A stretch of DNA of 46,395 bases from DAOPXV01 sp035352535 (GCA_964545075.1 CAZJFS010000014.1:1-46395), one strand, 5' to 3'. Shown: positions 17,644 to 25,710, numbered from the stretch's first letter. Program-made: numbers and translations. Notes: a model not told the origin generated them from the letters alone.

Positions 17644-18615
17644 CTATTTTTTCAGAACGGTCTCGGACGTAGTTTGAGTTTCTTTGGTCACGGCCAAAAC
17701 TTCGTTCGTACTTTCTTCAAATACATTTTTATATTTTTCCACCATTTTTACTATTCCGTCATAGTCGGAATCGGTAGTTTCAGCGAACCCGTTTATATTA
17801 CCGAGGTCTTTAATATAAATAAACGCTTCGGAAGAATCTGAATTAAGTTTCAGGAAGGCGGCTTTGATCTTTGCGACAACGCTTTCCGGAAGGCCTTTTC
17901 TGACCATTATGGGCTCATTCAATATTTCATCGGTTTTCGCAAGTATTTTAAGCTGCGCACGTTCTTCGTCATTCTTTAAAAGATTAAAGGCTGTGTCATA
18001 CACGGCGCCCGCGTCAATCTTATTGTAGAGTATGTTATATAAAATATTGTCGTGTTTTTTAAGATATTCTACTTTTGCAAAATCTTTATCGGGATTGATG
18101 CCATTCTCAAGCAAAAAGATCTTCGGAAGAAAATAACCGGAAGCGCTTTTTTTATCGACAAACGCGAATGATTTTCCTTTCAGATCTGAAAGTTTTTCGA
18201 TCTTTGAATCGGCGCGAACCACTATCATTCCGCGATAGTTTTTCTTTTTCGCCCATATTGCCGTAAGAATAGCTTTGCCGCCGGATATCTCTCTGGCGCG
18301 TGGATAGGCAAAAGTGCCATGCCATGCAACATCTACCTTGCCGTCCTTTAAAAACTGCGTGAGTTCGTTATAATCGGGAGTAAGCACCAGACGCGCTTCT
18401 TTGATCCCCAAATCTTTTTTTAGATATTCCATTAATTTTTCATGGCTTCGAACCATCTTGCGAGGATCCAGGTATGGAATCCTGCCGACTCTTAAGACTT
18501 CGATTGAGGCTGTATCGGCCGGTTTTTCCTGCGCAAACGCAACGGCTGAATTTTCAAGTGAAAACAACGCGAGCGATAAAAGAAAGATCATTATAAAAAA
18601 GACCGGCCTTCTCAT
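17644..18615 (-). CDS. PhnD-like periplasmic substrate-binding protein, copy 2
   Basis: A 323-residue paralogue of the neighbouring gene, with signal peptide (cleavage near AVAFAQE), VLRVGRIPYLDPRKM, VDVAWHGTFAYPRA and the identical block KGKSFAFVDKKSASGYF. The two copies align end to end without large gaps and share long identical stretches, including KKHDNI and AERAQLKIL/EERAQLKIL, so they come from a tandem duplication. They differ mainly at the ends and in the pocket region following the HGT motif (LANSGKVIAMPVR against REISGGKAILTAIW), which may change ligand preference. The ATG at 18615 has AAGGAG 6 bases upstream. Spacing to the RseC-like gene is 26 bases. Confidence 0.85.
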   Translation of the reverse strand: MRRPVFFIMIFLLSLALFSLENSAVAFAQEKPADTASIEVLRVGRIPYLDPRKMVRSHEKLMEYLKKDLGIKEARLVLTPDYNELTQFLKDGKVDVAWHGTFAYPRAREISGGKAILTAIWAKKKNYRGMIVVRADSKIEKLSDLKGKSFAFVDKKSASGYFLPKIFLLENGINPDKDFAKVEYLKKHDNILYNILYNKIDAGAVYDTAFNLLKNDEERAQLKILAKTDEILNEPIMVRKGLPESVVAKIKAAFLKLNSDSSEAFIYIKDLGNINGFAETTDSDYDGIVKMVEKYKNVFEESTNEVLAVTKETQTTSETVLKK

Positions 18616-18641
18616 GTGCTTCTCCTTATAACCTTACGGTT

Positions 18642-19139
18642 CTACTTTACAAAAGCATTTCTAATTATTTTTACGGCTTTAGGATACTTATTCCACGTCA
18701 GCATTATATCCGATGAGAAAACTCGCGCAAGCCAGTATGAAAGAGTGAAAAAAACCACGGCCGTAAAAAACCCCGTCGTTTCAGGCTGTTCATATGCCAT
18801 ATAAATTGAAAAATAATAACCTGCGGCATAGCCTATGAAAAAATCCGCTAAAGGCATTAAAAATTCAATAACTAGGTTTACATAAAATATATTATCAGAA
18901 ACCTCGATCTCTACCCGGTCATAAAGTTCGGCGTTAATTTCGTTCTTCAAAGGAAGCACCTGCCGGCAGGTTTCATCGGAAACGGTTTCTTTGATATATT
19001 CGTCGTCATCGTCGTCTGCTTCAGCAACCTCTTCCGGTTCATCCATGCATCGCCAACATTTAGAGCAAAATTCATTCCGCTTGAGCTCGACAAAAATATA
19101 TCCGTCTTCTACGTTGACGACCTTGCCTATTTCTTTCAT
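18642..19139 (-). CDS. RseC/MucC-like membrane protein
   Basis: A 165-residue protein with the RseC/MucC layout: a short N-terminal beta domain (IGKVVNVEDGYIFVELKR), a cysteine cluster (EFCSKCWRC, CxxCxxC), then two closely spaced membrane helices (about 95-120 and 125-145). RseC-type proteins modulate sigma-E or redox regulators such as SoxR, and related proteins sit with electron-transfer complexes. An acidic insertion (EADDDDDEYIKE, about 39-50) follows the cysteines and is unusual; a further Cys follows at TCRQVL. No sigma-E, RseA/B or Rnf genes are nearby, so function is open. It lies 9 bases after coaD. Confidence 0.7.
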   Translation of the reverse strand: MKEIGKVVNVEDGYIFVELKRNEFCSKCWRCMDEPEEVAEADDDDDEYIKETVSDETCRQVLPLKNEINAELYDRVEIEVSDNIFYVNLVIEFLMPLADFFIGYAAGYYFSIYMAYEQPETTGFFTAVVFFTLSYWLARVFSSDIMLTWNKYPKAVKIIRNAFVK

Positions 19140-19148
19140 GTGCCCTCG

Positions 19149-19667
19149 TTAAACCTTCTTTTCGCCGGAATTGAATTTAGACCATAACTTTTCATAGACC
19201 GGAGGCGCCACAAGTTTACGATAGTCACCGTTATGTTTTGCAATCTCCTTGACTATGGATGAGCTTAAAAACGAGTATTTTAAAGAAGTTATTAAAAAAA
19301 CCGTTTCCACCTGAAAGTTCTGGTATTTGTTCAATAATGCCATCTGATACTCAAACTCAAAGTCAGAAACGGCGCGGAGCCCTCTCACAAGGACCGGATT
19401 TTCATATTTCATGGCGAAATTTGCCAGAAGCCCTGTAAAGCTTGTGACTTCAATATTCGTGGCGTCGGTTTTTCGCTTGGTTGAATAATATTCGATGGAT
19501 TCTCTGGCCATTTCCTCGCGTTCCTCAAGCGTAAAAAAACTTGTTTTACTTGAGTTTATGGCGACTGCAAAAACCAACTTATCAAAAAGGGATGCGGCGC
19601 GAAGCGCTACGTTAAGATGACCATATGTGACCGGATCAAAAGAACCCGCGTAGATGGCTGTCCTCAT
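19149..19667 (-). CDS. coaD: Phosphopantetheine adenylyltransferase
   Basis: A 172-residue CoaD, the penultimate enzyme of coenzyme A synthesis, which joins 4'-phosphopantetheine and ATP to dephospho-CoA. The nucleotidyltransferase signature (T/H)xGH is TYGH at residues 14-17 in YAGSFDPVTYGHLNV. Other family blocks are FTLEEREEM, VRGLRAVSDFEFEYQMA, and FLSSSIVKEIAKHNGD, which contains the ISSS-like ATP-binding loop. Length is slightly above the common 160. The ATG overlaps the rsmD stop (TAATG), as is common for the rsmD-coaD pair. Confidence 0.97.
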   Translation of the reverse strand: MRTAIYAGSFDPVTYGHLNVALRAASLFDKLVFAVAINSSKTSFFTLEEREEMARESIEYYSTKRKTDATNIEVTSFTGLLANFAMKYENPVLVRGLRAVSDFEFEYQMALLNKYQNFQVETVFLITSLKYSFLSSSIVKEIAKHNGDYRKLVAPPVYEKLWSKFNSGEKKV

Positions 19668-20239
19668 TATTTGGCTTCCTCTTCAGATTTGGGTTCGGAA
19701 GTTTTCAGATAAAAAGAAAGTTTCGAATTTCCGTATCTTCTGGTATCGTATAATTTCAAGGTTTTAAAACCTTCCGGAGGCAGGACCTTTTCATAATGTT
19801 TAATGATGAGTTCTCCGCCGTCGTGCAGTATATCGTTATCTTCAATGGCCGCGAATACGTCCAGGTCTATTTTATCGAAGAAAGGCGGATCCATAAAAAT
19901 GAAATGGAACCTGGTTTTGAGCCTTTTTATCGATTCTTTGCATCTGGCATTAAAAACGCGGCATTGGTCGTCAAATTTGGTAAGCTGGATATTTTTTCTT
20001 ATTATGGAGCAAGCTTCGCGTGAAACATCAACAAAAACAGCTGAATTTGCGCCGCGCGATATGGCTTCAAGACCGATCGAACCCGTTCCGGCGTATAGAT
20101 CCAGAACGTCGGCGCCGGTTATTTTATCGTAAAGTATATTGAAAAGAGCCGTCTTGGCCATATCGGTAATAGGTCTTATTTCTTCCGTTTCAAATTCGGC
20201 AAGCTTCTTTCCGCGCATGCTGCCGGCTATAATTCTCAT
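19667..20239 (-). CDS. rsmD: 16S rRNA (guanine(966)-N(2))-methyltransferase
   Basis: A 190-residue SAM-dependent methyltransferase acting on G966 of 16S rRNA. The N-terminus MRIIAGSMRGKKLAEF and RPITDMAKTALFNIL are family hallmarks. SAM motif I is VLDLYAGTGSIGLEAISRGA, and the catalytic motif IV is MDPPF. The gene is the first of the long minus-strand run, preceded by a near-consensus promoter (20269-20297), with AAGGTG upstream of the ATG. Its stop overlaps the coaD start. Confidence 0.97.
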   Translation of the reverse strand: MRIIAGSMRGKKLAEFETEEIRPITDMAKTALFNILYDKITGADVLDLYAGTGSIGLEAISRGANSAVFVDVSREACSIIRKNIQLTKFDDQCRVFNARCKESIKRLKTRFHFIFMDPPFFDKIDLDVFAAIEDNDILHDGGELIIKHYEKVLPPEGFKTLKLYDTRRYGNSKLSFYLKTSEPKSEEEAK

Positions 20240-20268
20240 AATAACACACCTTTATATCAATTTGCATT

Positions 20269-20297
20269 ATTATAATACATATTCGTTATAAATTCAA
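20269..20297 (-). promoter_or_regulatory. Predicted sigma70-type promoter for rsmD and downstream genes
   Basis: Minus strand: TTGAAT at 20297-20292, spacer of 17 bases, TATAAT at 20274-20269. Transcription would begin near 20262, giving a leader of about 23 bases before the rsmD ATG, with AAAGGTG as ribosome-binding site. It sits back to back with a plus-strand promoter for the NCS1 permease in an AT-rich 243-base gap (20240-20482). Confidence 0.65.
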
Positions 20298-20379
20298 CGA
20301 TTAAATTTAAAAGTTTTTAATAATCACATGTATTTTTTAGAAATAACTGAAAAAACTTGAAGATAATTTTAACATTGTA

Positions 20380-20388
20380 TGATATAAT
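20380..20388 (+). promoter_or_regulatory. Predicted extended -10 promoter for the NCS1 permease gene
   Basis: TGATATAAT at 20380-20388 is a perfect extended -10 element (TGnTATAAT). A poor -35 candidate, TTGAAG (20357-20362), is 20 bases away, so the promoter would depend mainly on the extended -10. Transcription from about 20395 gives a leader of about 88 bases before the ATG at 20483. The leader is AT-rich with no obvious stable fold. Confidence 0.5.
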
Positions 20389-20482
20389 ACCTCAAATTTT
20401 AAGCAAACGAATATTCAAGTATTTGAATTTTTAAATATAATATCCCTTGAAAGAAACTATTTCACTTACAAAGGACTGAACA

Positions 20483-21964
20483 ATGAAGTTACACCAGATA
20501 GAAGAAAACGGCCTCGTTGAGCTGGTGTCCGCGGCGAATGAAAATATTACTAATAATTCCCTGTATAGCGAAGACCTGAAACCGGCCAGCATAGTCGAAC
20601 GCACCTGGAATAAATGGCACGTCGCTTCGCTATGGGCCGGAATGAGCATATGCATTCCTACGTATACGCTTTCGTCCGGGCTTATAACAAGCGGCATGAA
20701 TTGGCGGCAGGCCATTTTCACGATATTTCTTGGAAACATAATAGTTTTGATACCAATGATATTGATCGCCGTCGCCGGCACCAAATATGGAATATCATAT
20801 CCCGTCTTCTGCCGCGCCGCTTTCGGCAAAAAAGGAGCTCATCTGCCTTTGCTGTTACGGGCCGGAGTCGCATGCGGGTGGTTCGGCATCAATTGCTGGA
20901 TCGGCGGCGAGTTCATGTATATGGCGTTTGCCGGATTTTTCCCGGTTTTATTGCTATATCCTCAAACGAAATTTTTAATATTTTTGTTGTTTATGCTGGC
21001 CAATCTAGCTATAGCATACAAGGGTTGCGAAGCGGTTAAGATACTTGAGATCATTTGCGTGCCCATCCTTGTCTGCCTGGGGGTCACAATAGCGTCCTGG
21101 GCGGTTTATGAGGCCGGATCCCTGTCGTCGCTGCTAGCAGCCGGCGAGCAATTTAACCGCAGCCATTCCTTTTCGGCAAGGCCGTTTAGCGAACTTTTCC
21201 TTCCGTCGCTGAACGCGATGATCTCTTACTGGGCGCCGCTTGCCCTCAACATCTCGGATTTTACAAGGTTCTCCCACAGCCAGAAAGACCAGGCCTGGGG
21301 TCAGATACTGGGCCTTCCGGCGGCGATGGCTTTTTTTTCAATGGTGGGCGTTTTCGGAACGCTCGGCTCCATGATCGCTTTCAACCAAATGATATGGAAC
21401 CCGGTCTATATGGTTCTGGCATTTAAAATGCCATGGCTGAACCTGCTTGGCGGAATACTCGTATTCATTGCGATAATATCGACGAATATCGCGGCAAACG
21501 CGATCGGACCGTCAAATATATTTTCCAATCTCAGCCCCAAAAACATCCCTTACAAATATGGCGTTATAATGACCGGGGTCGCCGGCATCATTATAATGCC
21601 GTGGAAGTTATACGCCGATCCGACCGGTTATATCTTTAACTGGCTCGGAATATACGGTTCATTCATCGGACCGCTCACGGGTATTTACATAGCTGATTAT
21701 TATATCGTTAAAAAACAGCATTTAAGCCTTTATGATCTTTATTCGGATAATTCAAAGCTTTATAACTATAGAGGCGGAGTAAATTATGCCGCGTATCTGG
21801 CCTACGCTATTTCCGTAACGCCATTTATGCTGGACCTTATTTCCAACACGTTTAACGGCAATGTCGTCAATAATTCATGGTTTCTGGGACTCGCTTTATC
21901 TCTTTCAGTTTATACGCTGCTCATGAAAATATTCCCGCAGCACGCTGAAGATTCTACTATGTAA
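20483..21964 (+). CDS. NCS1-family nucleobase/hydantoin/allantoin:cation symporter
   Basis: A 493-residue polytopic membrane protein, predicted about 12 membrane segments, of the nucleobase:cation symporter-1 family. The family N-terminal block is evident: RTWNKWHVASLWAGMSICIP, followed by SGMNWRQAIFTIFLGN and GTKYGISYPVFCRAAFG. Further family blocks are WFGINCWIGGEFMY, LNISDFTRFS and the late IADYYIVKKQ. NCS1 members import uracil, cytosine, allantoin, hydantoins or thiamine; the substrate cannot be fixed here. AAAGGA precedes the ATG at 20483. No purine or hydantoin catabolic genes are adjacent, although the secreted amidohydrolase at 25790-27592 belongs to a broad hydrolase superfamily. 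Confidence 0.92.
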   Translation: MKLHQIEENGLVELVSAANENITNNSLYSEDLKPASIVERTWNKWHVASLWAGMSICIPTYTLSSGLITSGMNWRQAIFTIFLGNIIVLIPMILIAVAGTKYGISYPVFCRAAFGKKGAHLPLLLRAGVACGWFGINCWIGGEFMYMAFAGFFPVLLLYPQTKFLIFLLFMLANLAIAYKGCEAVKILEIICVPILVCLGVTIASWAVYEAGSLSSLLAAGEQFNRSHSFSARPFSELFLPSLNAMISYWAPLALNISDFTRFSHSQKDQAWGQILGLPAAMAFFSMVGVFGTLGSMIAFNQMIWNPVYMVLAFKMPWLNLLGGILVFIAIISTNIAANAIGPSNIFSNLSPKNIPYKYGVIMTGVAGIIIMPWKLYADPTGYIFNWLGIYGSFIGPLTGIYIADYYIVKKQHLSLYDLYSDNSKLYNYRGGVNYAAYLAYAISVTPFMLDLISNTFNGNVVNNSWFLGLALSLSVYTLLMKIFPQHAEDSTM

Positions 21965-22059
21965 TTTACAGCGCCAACCGGTCATCCGATAATTGTTTTT
22001 GCGCATCCCGCAATGTAAAAAACATCTTTAATTTAACAAAGGAATTTTTATAATATTTC

Positions 22060-23553
22060 ATGCTTAAAAAAATTTTGTTTTCACCACTGATATGGTTCAA
22101 AGAAAGCATCAGCGGTCCATCCAAGCGCTGGTGGATCCTTGCCGTCGTTCAATTTTCAAATCTTCTCTCAGCCATAGATTCAAGCATCGTAAATATCGCC
22201 ATCCCCTCGATATCCCGGGATACAGGCGCAGGCCTCGAACTTACGCACTGGGTGATCACGGCCTATCTTATCACGACGACCGTTTCTTTATTAATAACCG
22301 GACGGCTGGCGGATATTTTCGGAAGGACCAGGATCTTCGGCGCGGGATTCATTTTATTCACCGCGGCGTCAGGGCTCTGCGGCGTCGCGACCGACTGTTA
22401 CTGGCTAATCGGCGGAAGGATCCTTCAGGCTATAGGCGCGGCGAGCCTTCTGGCCAACGGAAGCGCTATCCTGACCGAAACTTTCGAGGGCGGGGAACGC
22501 GGACTGGCTCTGGGGTTAAATTCAACGGCAGTGGCCGCCGGATACGCTTTAGGCTACGTCGCGGGCGGAGTGCTGGTTCAATACGCCGGCTGGCGGTCGA
22601 TATTTTTCGTGAATCTGCCTATCGGCATTATTTCGATGTGGCTTTGCAGTAAGGTTTTAAAGGCTGACGCGATAACCGACGCGCCGCGAGCCTCTTTCGA
22701 CCTTATAGGCGCGATATTGATCATCTTAAGCGTCGGGCCGCTTCTTTTTGTTTTCGACAGCGTCGGCGCTAAACACCATATTGATAACCTTGACACCGCT
22801 TTATTTTTCACAGGCGCCGTTTCGCTTGTTCTCTTTATTTATTTTCAGTCCAGATGCAAAAGCCCGCTTATCGACATGTCGCTTTTCAGGATCAGGGCAT
22901 TTGGCATGGGCTTTTTCTGCCTCATATTGTTCGTTCAGGTATTCGCTTCGATCTCATTCGTTTTACCATTTTATCTTCAGGGCGTTTTGAAATTGAACGC
23001 TTCGCAGGCCGGCTTTATCATGTCGCCATATTCCATTATCATGTGTTTCGCCGCGCCCGTAACTGGATGGCTTTCGGCCAGGATATCCGCCGCTCGGCTC
23101 GCTACCGGCGGTTTTGCAACCGGAATAGCCGCGACGCTTCTATATTCGTCACTTGGTCAGAACGATTCCTGGTGGTGGGTGGTCCTCGGCCAGTTCATCA
23201 TGGGCGTCGCAGCCGCAACATTTCTGGCCCCAAACCGCGTATCGATGCTCTCGTCCGTGCCTAACGAAAATCTGGGCATCGCCAACGGCCTTCAGCAGTC
23301 AGCGAGATTTCTCGCCCTGGCCATCGGAACGACGATCGCATCCATTTTTATTGAAAGCATGTTATCTCCGCTCGGCGGCATACAGAAATTTTTCGGCGCG
23401 GGCGGCGGGAATACGCTTATAATGACCGCGTTTCAGGGAGCGCAGTTTAAAACTTTCATGTTAATGACCGCTCTTTTGGTCTTCGGAACATTCGTGAGCG
23501 CGCTGAACGCTATCAATCCCGTTAAAAAATGCGATAATAATTTAACAGCTTAA
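22060..23553 (+). CDS. MFS transporter, DHA2 (EmrB/QacA) family exporter
   Basis: A 497-residue major-facilitator protein with about 14 predicted membrane segments, the DHA2 pattern of proton-driven multidrug or metabolite exporters. Diagnostic stretches: motif D1-like AIDSSIVNIAIPSISRD, WVITAYLITTTVSLLITG, motif A GRLADIFGRTRIFG, and the LGYVAGGVLVQYAGWRSIFF region (motif C). A likely TATAAT lies only six bases before the ATG (22049-22054), and the AAAGGA box is too far (about 16 bases) to be ideal. So either the message is nearly leaderless or the gene is read from the permease transcript. It is followed 12 bases later by the RsbW-GNAT fusion, suggesting a shared transcript. Confidence 0.92.
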   Translation: MLKKILFSPLIWFKESISGPSKRWWILAVVQFSNLLSAIDSSIVNIAIPSISRDTGAGLELTHWVITAYLITTTVSLLITGRLADIFGRTRIFGAGFILFTAASGLCGVATDCYWLIGGRILQAIGAASLLANGSAILTETFEGGERGLALGLNSTAVAAGYALGYVAGGVLVQYAGWRSIFFVNLPIGIISMWLCSKVLKADAITDAPRASFDLIGAILIILSVGPLLFVFDSVGAKHHIDNLDTALFFTGAVSLVLFIYFQSRCKSPLIDMSLFRIRAFGMGFFCLILFVQVFASISFVLPFYLQGVLKLNASQAGFIMSPYSIIMCFAAPVTGWLSARISAARLATGGFATGIAATLLYSSLGQNDSWWWVVLGQFIMGVAAATFLAPNRVSMLSSVPNENLGIANGLQQSARFLALAIGTTIASIFIESMLSPLGGIQKFFGAGGGNTLIMTAFQGAQFKTFMLMTALLVFGTFVSALNAINPVKKCDNNLTA

Positions 23554-23565
23554 AAGGAGCTAATA

Positions 23566-25047
23566 ATGAATAATTCCGTTTCCAGACCTCCTTATGAATT
23601 AAAGGTCCAGGCGACAGTAAAACTTCTGCCGGCAGTGCTTTCATTCGTGAGATCGGCGGGGATATCTTTCGGCCTTTCTGAAAATTCGGCTTCCAGGCTC
23701 GAACTTATCGTTGAAGAAGCGTGCATGAACGTTATCGTTCACGCGTACCGGCCGGAAGACAACGGATATTACGAAGTTAAAATATGGCGTGAGCCCGGAA
23801 AAGTCGTCGTCGACATAGAAGACAACGGCCTCCCGTTCGATTTTTTCTCGAACATAAGAGATAAAAAACACGGTATCGGGACGGAGCTCATCGAAACCTT
23901 CGCCGATGAGATAGAATTCTGTTTTCTCGGCACTAAAGGCAAAAGGCTGAGACTCGCCAAAAAGATCGAAAGCAAAAATATCGATGATTTTATAAACGCG
24001 GCCGAAGACCAGATCGTGACCGAAGATTCAAAAGCGTCTCCTGCGGCTGAAAAGATCGAGATCAGGTTCATGCGCGAGGAAGACGCGATTCCTCTAGCAC
24101 GCTGCATTTACAGGGTTTATGGATATACCTATCTCGACGAGGATTATTATTATCCTGAACGCATCGCGGAACTTGTCAGAAGCGGAAAAATGGAAGCGTG
24201 CCTCGCCGTCAGCGAGACGGGCGAAATCGCCGGTCACTGGCAGATATCAAGAAACTCCGGCGAAGACCGAGTCGCCGAATCGGGCGCGGCCGTCGTCGAC
24301 CCAAGATACCGCGGGCACGATATTTTTGCCGGTCTCGTCAGGGTGATAATGGAGCGGGCCGCTTCGAAGAATATCCTGGGCATTAACAGCAAAGCCGTTA
24401 CGGTCCATCCGGTGTCTCAGAAAACGCTGCTTAAGATCGGCGCGAAAGAAACCGGTTTCATATTTGGATTTTCACCTTCCAACGTAGTTTTTAAAAATCT
24501 CAAAGAAGAATCCGAAAATACCAGGCGCGCCGTATGCATGTTCTACACGAAGGTCCTGCCGGAACCTGAAAGAGCGGTATATTTGCCCGCGCGTCACGCT
24601 TCATTTCTTCAAAAGATCTATGAACACGTCGGTCTCAAAAGAACTTTCCCGCAGGCGGACTCGGAAAAAACAAAGAACGCTCAAAAAGCCAATAGCGATC
24701 TGGAGATCAAGACGCTTATCGACAAATCAAGAGCGTTCATAAAGGCGCATGAGATCGGCGAAGATCTTAACGGCCGGCTCAAAGAAAGGCTGAAAGAACT
24801 CTGCCTCCAGAAGATCGACATCATCATTTTCGACCTTCCAATTTCGGATCCCGCAGCGCCCGCGGCATGCGAATATGCCGAAACTCTCGGCTTTTTCCTA
24901 TGCGGGATAGTTCCCGAATCGTTCGAATGCGGCGATGTTTTACGCATGCAATACCTCAACAACGTCGTTTTCAAACCTGAAAATATCGTCGTGGTTTCCG
25001 ATTTCGGGAAGGAAATATTTTCATATATCACTAAATTGATGAATTGA
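23566..25047 (+). CDS. RsbW-like ATP-binding domain fused to a GNAT acetyltransferase domain
   Basis: A 493-residue cytoplasmic fusion. Residues of about 8-135 are a GHKL ATPase of the anti-sigma-factor kinase type (HATPase_c_2): N box EEACMNVIVHAY, G1 box DIEDNGLPFD, G2 box HGIGTELI. Residues of about 162-310 are a GNAT-type domain (IRFMREEDAIPLARCIYRVY; VDPRYRGHDIFAGLVRVIME, which contains the acyl-CoA loop RxxGxx-like segment). The C-terminal 180 residues form a further domain with LFLCGIVPE-like GNAT-related features, function unknown. AAAGGAG precedes the ATG. It follows the exporter by 12 bases. It might act as a switch kinase with an acetylation output; no anti-anti-sigma (STAS) partner is seen nearby. 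Confidence 0.8.
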   Translation: MNNSVSRPPYELKVQATVKLLPAVLSFVRSAGISFGLSENSASRLELIVEEACMNVIVHAYRPEDNGYYEVKIWREPGKVVVDIEDNGLPFDFFSNIRDKKHGIGTELIETFADEIEFCFLGTKGKRLRLAKKIESKNIDDFINAAEDQIVTEDSKASPAAEKIEIRFMREEDAIPLARCIYRVYGYTYLDEDYYYPERIAELVRSGKMEACLAVSETGEIAGHWQISRNSGEDRVAESGAAVVDPRYRGHDIFAGLVRVIMERAASKNILGINSKAVTVHPVSQKTLLKIGAKETGFIFGFSPSNVVFKNLKEESENTRRAVCMFYTKVLPEPERAVYLPARHASFLQKIYEHVGLKRTFPQADSEKTKNAQKANSDLEIKTLIDKSRAFIKAHEIGEDLNGRLKERLKELCLQKIDIIIFDLPISDPAAPAACEYAETLGFFLCGIVPESFECGDVLRMQYLNNVVFKPENIVVVSDFGKEIFSYITKLMN

Positions 25048-25161
25048 AGCCGTGAGCAGGCCAACCGCTGGAACGGATCCGTCCGCCATGAAATCTCATC
25101 TTTCGAAAATCCAAACCTGAATGCTTTTCCAAATGGCGGTAAAATATTCCGATGCTTCGGC

Positions 25162-25548
25162 CTATGTCAATTTAGCCTTGCAGCCTCCGGAAACTTTCGA
25201 ATCTTCGATGGTGCTGACTACTAAACATCCAACTCCTACGGTCAGTACGCTTAATAAAGCTCCATAGACTTTGCCGGAATCGCCCGGGCCGCCGCCTGCG
25301 ACGCTGGAAAGATCGGTATCCACAAGTTCCTTGTTTTCGTTTGCTTTTTCGATAAGCTCGGCGCGCGCGGCCAGCAGATCGGCTTTCGAGAATGCAAAAC
25401 CTGAAGCTCCGCCGAACTCGACGAGTTTATCGGTCAGCGCTTTTTCCGCCTCTTTCTGATGTTCTTGCATAATTTCAGCGTATTTTTTTTGTAACCCTGC
25501 GTCTTTCGCCATTTTTCCAATCATTTTTTTTACGTTTTCTTTGCTCAT
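25162..25548 (-). CDS. Nif11-like leader peptide (NHLP) RiPP precursor, orphan
   Basis: A 128-residue peptide precursor. Residues 1-87 look like a Nif11-type leader: an amphipathic, Lys/Glu-rich helical region, the FAFSKADLLAARAELIEKAN stretch, and a terminal LVDTDLSSVAGGG, the double-glycine cleavage signature (about 84-87). The predicted core (about 88-128) is hydrophobic in its first half (GALLSVLTVGVGCLVVS) and has two cysteines (108 and 123) and several Ser/Thr, suitable for lanthionine or disulfide formation. Ribosome-binding site GGGAG about 8 bases before the ATG. No lanthionine synthetase, radical SAM enzyme, C39-ABC exporter or cyclase is adjacent, so maturation genes, if any, are elsewhere. 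A promoter and palindromes lie upstream. Confidence 0.8.
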   Translation of the reverse strand: MSKENVKKMIGKMAKDAGLQKKYAEIMQEHQKEAEKALTDKLVEFGGASGFAFSKADLLAARAELIEKANENKELVDTDLSSVAGGGPGDSGKVYGALLSVLTVGVGCLVVSTIEDSKVSGGCKAKLT

Positions 25549-25599
25549 TGAACACGCTCCCGCTATATTTTTTTACTCGATTTTTTCGACTTATATTAA

Positions 25600-25630
25600 A
25601 TTATACGCACGATATTTAAAAGTATCTCAA
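25600..25630 (-). promoter_or_regulatory. Predicted promoter for the Nif11-like precursor gene
   Basis: Minus strand: TTGAGA at 25630-25625 and TATAAT at 25605-25600, spacer of 19 bases (longer than the ideal 17). The start would be near 25593, with a leader of about 45 bases. The perfect -10 is the stronger part of the call. Confidence 0.45.
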
Positions 25631-25644
25631 AAAAAACGCCGATT

Positions 25645-25710
25645 GTTTTATAAAAAATATGATCGCATCATACCACATTTACATGTTAATTATCAAGTTT
25701 TTTATAAAAC
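25645..25710. promoter_or_regulatory. Nested palindromes upstream of the Nif11-like gene (operator-like)
   Basis: GTTTTATAAAAAA at 25645-25657 is repeated in inverted orientation, perfectly over 13 bases, at 25698-25710. Each half contains the perfect palindrome TTTTATAAAA. Between them, directly next to the first half, lies TATGATCGCATCATA (25658-25672), a 6+6 dyad with a 3-base spacer. The block is about 15 bases upstream of the predicted -35 of the precursor gene and just downstream of the amidohydrolase gene. It looks like regulator-binding sites; a terminator is unlikely because the stems are AT-only. Confidence 0.5.

Noticed and set aside
21999..22013. TTGCG/CGCAA small hairpin between the permease and exporter genes
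   Set aside because: A 5-base stem with a 5-base loop is too small to be called, and it lacks a clear T-run.
25073..25139. ACGGATCCGT palindrome and CCGCCAT/ATGGCGG pair between the convergent GNAT and Nif11-like genes
   Set aside because: The 7-base pair is separated by 43 bases and no T-tract follows, so a terminator call is not supported.
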